From Acidimicrobiales bacterium (GTDB lineage: Bacteria; Actinomycetota; Acidimicrobiia; Acidimicrobiales; Iamiaceae): a stretch of DNA of 64,000 nucleotides. Shown piece after piece: positions 60,749 through 64,000 of the stretch (positions are counted from its first letter, which is position 1; each line of letters begins with the position of its first letter). Below the pieces are notes generated by a model. It was not told where the DNA came from. It made no database searches and saw nothing but the letters and a program-made list of their open reading frames with translations. The stretch covers positions 35,160 to 99,159 of the forward strand of contig JAODBM010000184.1 of NCBI GenBank assembly GCA_025463985.1, read 5' to 3'. The position numbers were made by a program, and so were the translations under genes.

Positions 60749-62038
60749 TCAGAGGTAGTAGCCGACCACGTCAACGGCGATGTCGGTCGTTCCGCTGCAC
60801 GCCACCTGGCACTTGGCGGCGGCGTCGAGGGCCGTGATCGCGAGCGACGAGCAGCGACCAGTGCTGCCGCCCCACACCATGCTGTTGCCGGCGGGTTGGC
60901 CGACTCCGGCCGCCCAGACGGTGAGGTGCGCGTTCCCCGCCGCGGCGTTGAGGACCAGCAGGTTCACCGCGGCGGCGGTCGCCCCGGCGGGCACGCCGCT
61001 GCTGTTCACCTTGAGGTCGAGGGTGCGCGCCACGCCGGGAGCGAGTGGCGTCTTCGGACCGTTCGGCGGGTTCGTGCCCGGACGCGAGTCGTAGATCCGC
61101 ACCGGGGCGGCGAGCACGTGGAGCGCGCCCGCGGTTGCCGGCCCGGCCAGCTTCCGCCAGGTGCCGGGCTTGCCGCCGGTCGTGCAGAGCCACAGGTTGC
61201 CGACGGAGTCCTCGACCAGGTCGCCGCGCACGTGGTCGAAGCCGTCGGCGGCAGGCGCGCCGATGTAGTCGCGGGGGACGAGGCTGATCTGGGTCCGCGG
61301 CGAGGCGCATTCGACGGCGGTGCCGCCCGAGAGCGCGACGACGCCAGTGCCACTGGTGCTGAACGCGACCACCGCGGAGCCTGACGCAGAGTCGCCGACG
61401 ATGCCGAAGCCCGAGCTGCTGGTCCCGATGACGCCGGCCCCGCTGACGCTCGTGCCCTGGACGCCGCTGGCCGTGACGCTCGAACCCGAGACGCCTACTG
61501 CGGAGCCGGTGCCCACGCCTTGGATGGCGGTGAAGAAGTTCTTGCGGTCGGCGTAGGCGCCGATGGCGGGCGTCCCGGTGAACAGCCCCGCCGGCGCGCT
61601 CTGGTCGACCGACGCGAAGCCGAACGAGCCTTGGCTTGGCTTGGGGTTGCTGTAGGTCAGCTGCGTCGGATGGCTGGCCGCGTTCGTCGTCAGGCCGAGC
61701 ACCAGGTTGTCGCCGTCGGCCGCGGCCGCCGGTGAGGCGGCCGCCACCATCCCGACGGCCCCGGCGGCGGCCACCGTCGCCGAGCCGAGCAGCAGGCCTC
61801 GGCGGGTCAGGGTCCGATCGCGGTCAGCGAGGGACACCACCGACGGCACCTCGATCGACCCGCGTCGCTCGCCGCCTGGGGTCTGGGACTCGTCAGGGTC
61901 GGGCACCCCGTCGTGCCGGCGTGGCGGCGCCGCCTGCTGGTCGACGAGCGTGGTGAGCACGTCGACGCGCTCGCTCAACGCGTCGATGCGATCGAGCAGC
62001 GCAGCGATCACGGCCTCGGAGTCCCCAACGTGGTGCAT
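60749..62038 (-). CDS. Tat-exported protein with N-terminal coiled coil and internal signal
   Basis: 429 residues. Residues 1-40 form a coiled coil (DSEAVIAALLDRIDALSERV), then a ~35-residue Pro/Asp/Glu-rich linker. The export signal comes only at about 79-107: TRRGLLLGSATVAAAGAVGM, with the twin Arg, then VAAASPAAAADG. The mature part has Gly/Ser/Val-rich repeats of the trimeric/beta-helix type (GVSGSSVTASGVQGTSVSGA, GVIGTSSSGFGIVGDSASGS), then a globular end with VRIYDSRPGTNP and DIAVDVVGYYL, a pair common in actinobacterial surface proteins. An alternative start nearer the twin-Arg motif would make the signal normal, but conserved coiled-coil coding argues for the long form. Confidence 0.8.
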   Translation of the reverse strand: MHHVGDSEAVIAALLDRIDALSERVDVLTTLVDQQAAPPRRHDGVPDPDESQTPGGERRGSIEVPSVVSLADRDRTLTRRGLLLGSATVAAAGAVGMVAAASPAAAADGDNLVLGLTTNAASHPTQLTYSNPKPSQGSFGFASVDQSAPAGLFTGTPAIGAYADRKNFFTAIQGVGTGSAVGVSGSSVTASGVQGTSVSGAGVIGTSSSGFGIVGDSASGSAVVAFSTSGTGVVALSGGTAVECASPRTQISLVPRDYIGAPAADGFDHVRGDLVEDSVGNLWLCTTGGKPGTWRKLAGPATAGALHVLAAPVRIYDSRPGTNPPNGPKTPLAPGVARTLDLKVNSSGVPAGATAAAVNLLVLNAAAGNAHLTVWAAGVGQPAGNSMVWGGSTGRCSSLAITALDAAAKCQVACSGTTDIAVDVVGYYL

Positions 62039-62236
62039 GCGCTCACGGTGGTCGAACGCCCTCGGGTCCGCCTGAGCAGGCGATACCTAATGCTCAGCGG
62101 CGAGCCGCGGCCGTGCCGCTCCCCGATGGCCATATCAGCCGCTTTCGTGGCATCTCGTGGCCCGTCGCCGGACCGCTCTGGTGGCGCTGAGCCGGCTCCG
62201 GCCAAGTGACCTCCCGTGCCGTGCCACCATCGGGCC

Positions 62237-62674
62237 ATGCAGTTCCGGGCCACGATCGAGCTGGGTGGGAAGACCGCGACCGGCATCGAGGTGCCGGCCG
62301 AGGTCATCGAGGGGCTGGGGGCCGGCAAGCGCCCGCCGGTGACGGTCACCGTGGCCGGCTACAGCTACCGCACGACGGTCGCGGTCATGGGTGGCCGGTT
62401 CATGGTGCCGTTGAGCGCCGATCGCCGCGCCGCGGCCGGGGTGGCCGCGGGCGACGAGGTCGACGTCGACGTCGAGCTGGACGAGGCGCCCCGCGACGTC
62501 GAGGTGCCCACCGATCTGGCCGCCGCGCTCGACGCCGACCCGGCCGTGCGCGCGGCGTTCGACAAGCTCGCGCCCAGCCATCGCAAGGAGTGGGTGCGCT
62601 CGGTCGAGGACGCCAAGAAGCCCGAGACGCGCCAGCGCCGCATCGCCAACGCCGTCGCGAGCCTCGCTCCCTAG
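62237..62674 (+). CDS. DUF1905 / YdeI-OmpD-associated domain protein
   Basis: 145 residues. The first ~80 form a DUF1905 small barrel (QFRATIELGGKTATGIEVPA, VTVTVAGYSYRTTVAVMGGR, FMVPLSADRRAAAGVAAGDE). The last ~45 form the YdeI/OmpD-associated helical tail, with DPAVRAAFDKLAPSHRKEWV and DAKKPETRQRRIANAVASLA. The combination is frequent in actinobacteria and has no proven biochemical role. ATG 62237 is chosen because homology begins there; an upstream in-frame ATG at 62216 would add seven residues. It ends 2 nt from the convergent gene. Confidence 0.88.
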   Translation: MQFRATIELGGKTATGIEVPAEVIEGLGAGKRPPVTVTVAGYSYRTTVAVMGGRFMVPLSADRRAAAGVAAGDEVDVDVELDEAPRDVEVPTDLAAALDADPAVRAAFDKLAPSHRKEWVRSVEDAKKPETRQRRIANAVASLAP

Positions 62675-62676
62675 CG

Positions 62677-63513
62677 TCAGCCGGTGCGTTCGAAGACCGC
62701 GCCGAGACCGCCGAGCATCCAGCGGTCGCCGTCGGACATCACCGACGTGAACGGCGCGCGGAAGCTGAGCGCCTCGAGGAGCTCGACGGCGTCGCCGGTG
62801 AGGGTCACCGTGCCGGCGGGGCACGGCCCGTCATGGACGACGATGGTCGGGCCGACGTCGACGACCATGCGCGCGTCGGGGCGGGTGACGCGCAGCTCGA
62901 GGGCACCCGTCCGAGTGGACCCGCTGGCGGCCAGGAACGCCGGGCCCAGGGCGGCCACATACGCGAGGGAGGCCACGATCTCGTCGGCCTCTTCGACGGC
63001 ATCGAGGCCGAGGGGCAGCACGATGTCCCGTTCGTGGATCCACGAGTCCCACAGCGCGTGGAGCGCGACGAGCGCGACCGTGAGGTGGCCGGGCGGCGCC
63101 TCAGCCAGCGCCGACCAGGACCTCTCGTCGAGCGCCTCGATGGAGGCGGCCAGCGCGCCGTTCGACTCGGTGTATTGCTCGAGGGTCTCGACCGCGGTCC
63201 AGGACCGGACCGCCTCCACCATCTGTGCGGGCGTCGCCACCGGGTCGAACCCCTTGAGGAACCGGGTCGGCTCACCTCGCACGCCGGAACTGATGGAAAG
63301 GGCCCAGAACTGATTGGTGGTGACCAGGTGCGCGACGACGTCCTGGATCGACCAGCCCGCGCACCGGCTCGGCCGCGCCCATTGCTCCGCATCGAGCGAC
63401 GCGAGCACCTGCGCCAGGCGTGCACGTTGGCGCAGCAACGGCGTCGCCGGGTCGCTGATGAGCGACTCCATCCGCATGATCGGCTCGTCGCCATACCGCG
63501 GGGTGACCTGCAC
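62677..63513 (-). CDS. Maleylpyruvate isomerase N-terminal / mycothiol-binding DinB-like protein
   Basis: 278 residues. The N-terminal four-helix bundle has RARLAQVLASLDAEQWARPS, then RCAGWSIQDVVAHLVTTNQF, the signature of TIGR03083-type proteins. A His-containing helix, ALVALHALWDSWIHERDIVL, supplies the other metal ligands (H-x-x-x-E/D-H pattern). A C-terminal SCP2-like domain follows (ELRVTRPDARMVVDVGPTIV, GTVTLTGDAVELLEALSFRA). Known members are mycothiol-dependent isomerases or transferases, so this gene supports an actinomycete source. Specific reaction unknown. GTG start. Confidence 0.87.
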   Translation of the reverse strand: MQVTPRYGDEPIMRMESLISDPATPLLRQRARLAQVLASLDAEQWARPSRCAGWSIQDVVAHLVTTNQFWALSISSGVRGEPTRFLKGFDPVATPAQMVEAVRSWTAVETLEQYTESNGALAASIEALDERSWSALAEAPPGHLTVALVALHALWDSWIHERDIVLPLGLDAVEEADEIVASLAYVAALGPAFLAASGSTRTGALELRVTRPDARMVVDVGPTIVVHDGPCPAGTVTLTGDAVELLEALSFRAPFTSVMSDGDRWMLGGLGAVFERTG

Positions 63514-63684
63514 TTCGCGGACCGTACCATCGCCGATCAGGGCGCTCGCCGTTCGGCCGGCGGCAACGTCGCCGGCGCCGGGGACCGTCGGACGACCGGT
63601 TCCGCCCTGGCGCGGGGTCGACCGGCCCAGCGGTGGACATCACCTACGCTGGCCGCCGCGACGAGCCGAGGGGTGAGGTGCGAC

Positions 63685-64000
63685 ATGGGCAACTGTGCGG
63701 CGTGCGGGGTCGAGAACCCCGAAGGCTCCCGGTACTGCATGGGCTGCGGGCGGTCCCTGTTCGAGCCCGACGCGCTCACCGTCGACGCTGCTGGCGCGGC
63801 GCCGGCCGACGCGACCGAAGCGCCCGCCCCGCCCGCGACCGAGGTCTGGTCCGGCGCCGATGTCGCGTCGGCCAGCGGGACTCCGTCTGCAGAAACGACC
63901 GCCGTCGATCACGGCAGCGAGCCGGGCGCCGGGGCCGCCGCCGACGCGCCGCCCCCGCCCCCACCGCCACTGCCCAGCGCCCCGCCGCCGCCGCCGCCGT
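63685..64000 (+). CDS. Zinc-ribbon protein, N-terminal part (cut by right edge)
   Basis: The frame is open from ATG 63685, with GGGGTGAGG upstream, to the end of the window (105 codons). The first 25 residues form a zinc ribbon with two CxxC knuckles: GNCAACGVENPEGSRYCMGC. An Ala/Pro/Thr-rich linker follows and the last visible residues are runs of Pro (PPPPPPPLPSAPPPPP). In actinomycetes such zinc-ribbon plus proline-rich proteins often continue into membrane helices or an FHA/DUF domain, which would lie outside the window. Function unknown. Confidence 0.85.
   Translation, partial: MGNCAACGVENPEGSRYCMGCGRSLFEPDALTVDAAGAAPADATEAPAPPATEVWSGADVASASGTPSAETTAVDHGSEPGAGAAADAPPPPPPPLPSAPPPPPP

Overview
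The window is very GC-rich (third codon positions nearly all G/C), uses many GTG starts, and packs genes into translationally coupled runs with 1-8 nt overlaps. Three LLM-class oxidoreductases of the F420-dependent type, a PPOX-fold protein, a mycothiol-dependent-isomerase-like protein and a DUF2630 protein together point to an actinomycete. The large secreted repeat proteins would suit an Acidimicrobiia-like lineage, but that placement is inference. No rRNA, tRNA, IS element, integrase or CRISPR array was seen, and no stretch over 300 bases lacks a gene.

Region 1 (1-9.8 kb) is acyl-CoA and small-molecule catabolism: two SDRs, a PPOX-fold protein, a nitronate-monooxygenase-like flavoprotein, a gamma-carbonic-anhydrase-fold protein, a hotdog thioesterase, an enoyl-CoA hydratase, and a paired long/short acyl-CoA dehydrogenase that looks like a heteromeric FadE. 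A D-amino-acid deacylase-type amidohydrolase and an LLM oxidoreductase are divergent. Region 2 (9.8-15.9 kb) is a branched-chain-amino-acid-type ABC system: a lipoprotein receptor, then one polypeptide that fuses LivH, LivM and LivF. No LivG is present. Region 3 (15.9-18.9 kb) is a restriction-modification locus: an EcoRV-fold endonuclease downstream of a C5-cytosine methyltransferase, with a divergent Vsr repair nuclease.

Region 4 (22.4-47.0 kb) is the most interesting part. It looks like a single regulon for pyrimidine or related N-heterocycle catabolism, made of four transcription units plus a yeast-FCY1-type cytosine deaminase. The units carry beta-ureidopropionase, dihydropyrimidinase, CoA-acylating semialdehyde dehydrogenase, class III aminotransferase, an F420-type LLM oxidoreductase, a complete peptide-type ABC importer, a second amidohydrolase, an MFS exporter, an aldo/keto reductase, a P450, a MocR-type PLP regulator and five isopenicillin-N-synthase-like 2OG-Fe(II) oxygenases. 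I found a shared ~35-bp element, with core GTTGCC-N5-GTKAA-N3/4-ACTGTTTG-N2-ACA, ahead of three of the units and a weaker copy ahead of the fourth. I propose it as the operator of the MocR regulator.

Region 5 (19.1-22.5 kb and 47-64 kb) is mostly cell-surface and housekeeping. It holds secreted beta-propeller-like proteins, a TadG-like pilus-assembly protein, an eight-repeat Calx-beta protein of 1588 aa, an Fn3 protein, an RTX/DUF4214 protein, a protein with an internal Tat signal, a GGDEF diguanylate cyclase, an M19 dipeptidase with a RidA partner, and small conserved proteins. The right edge cuts a zinc-ribbon protein.
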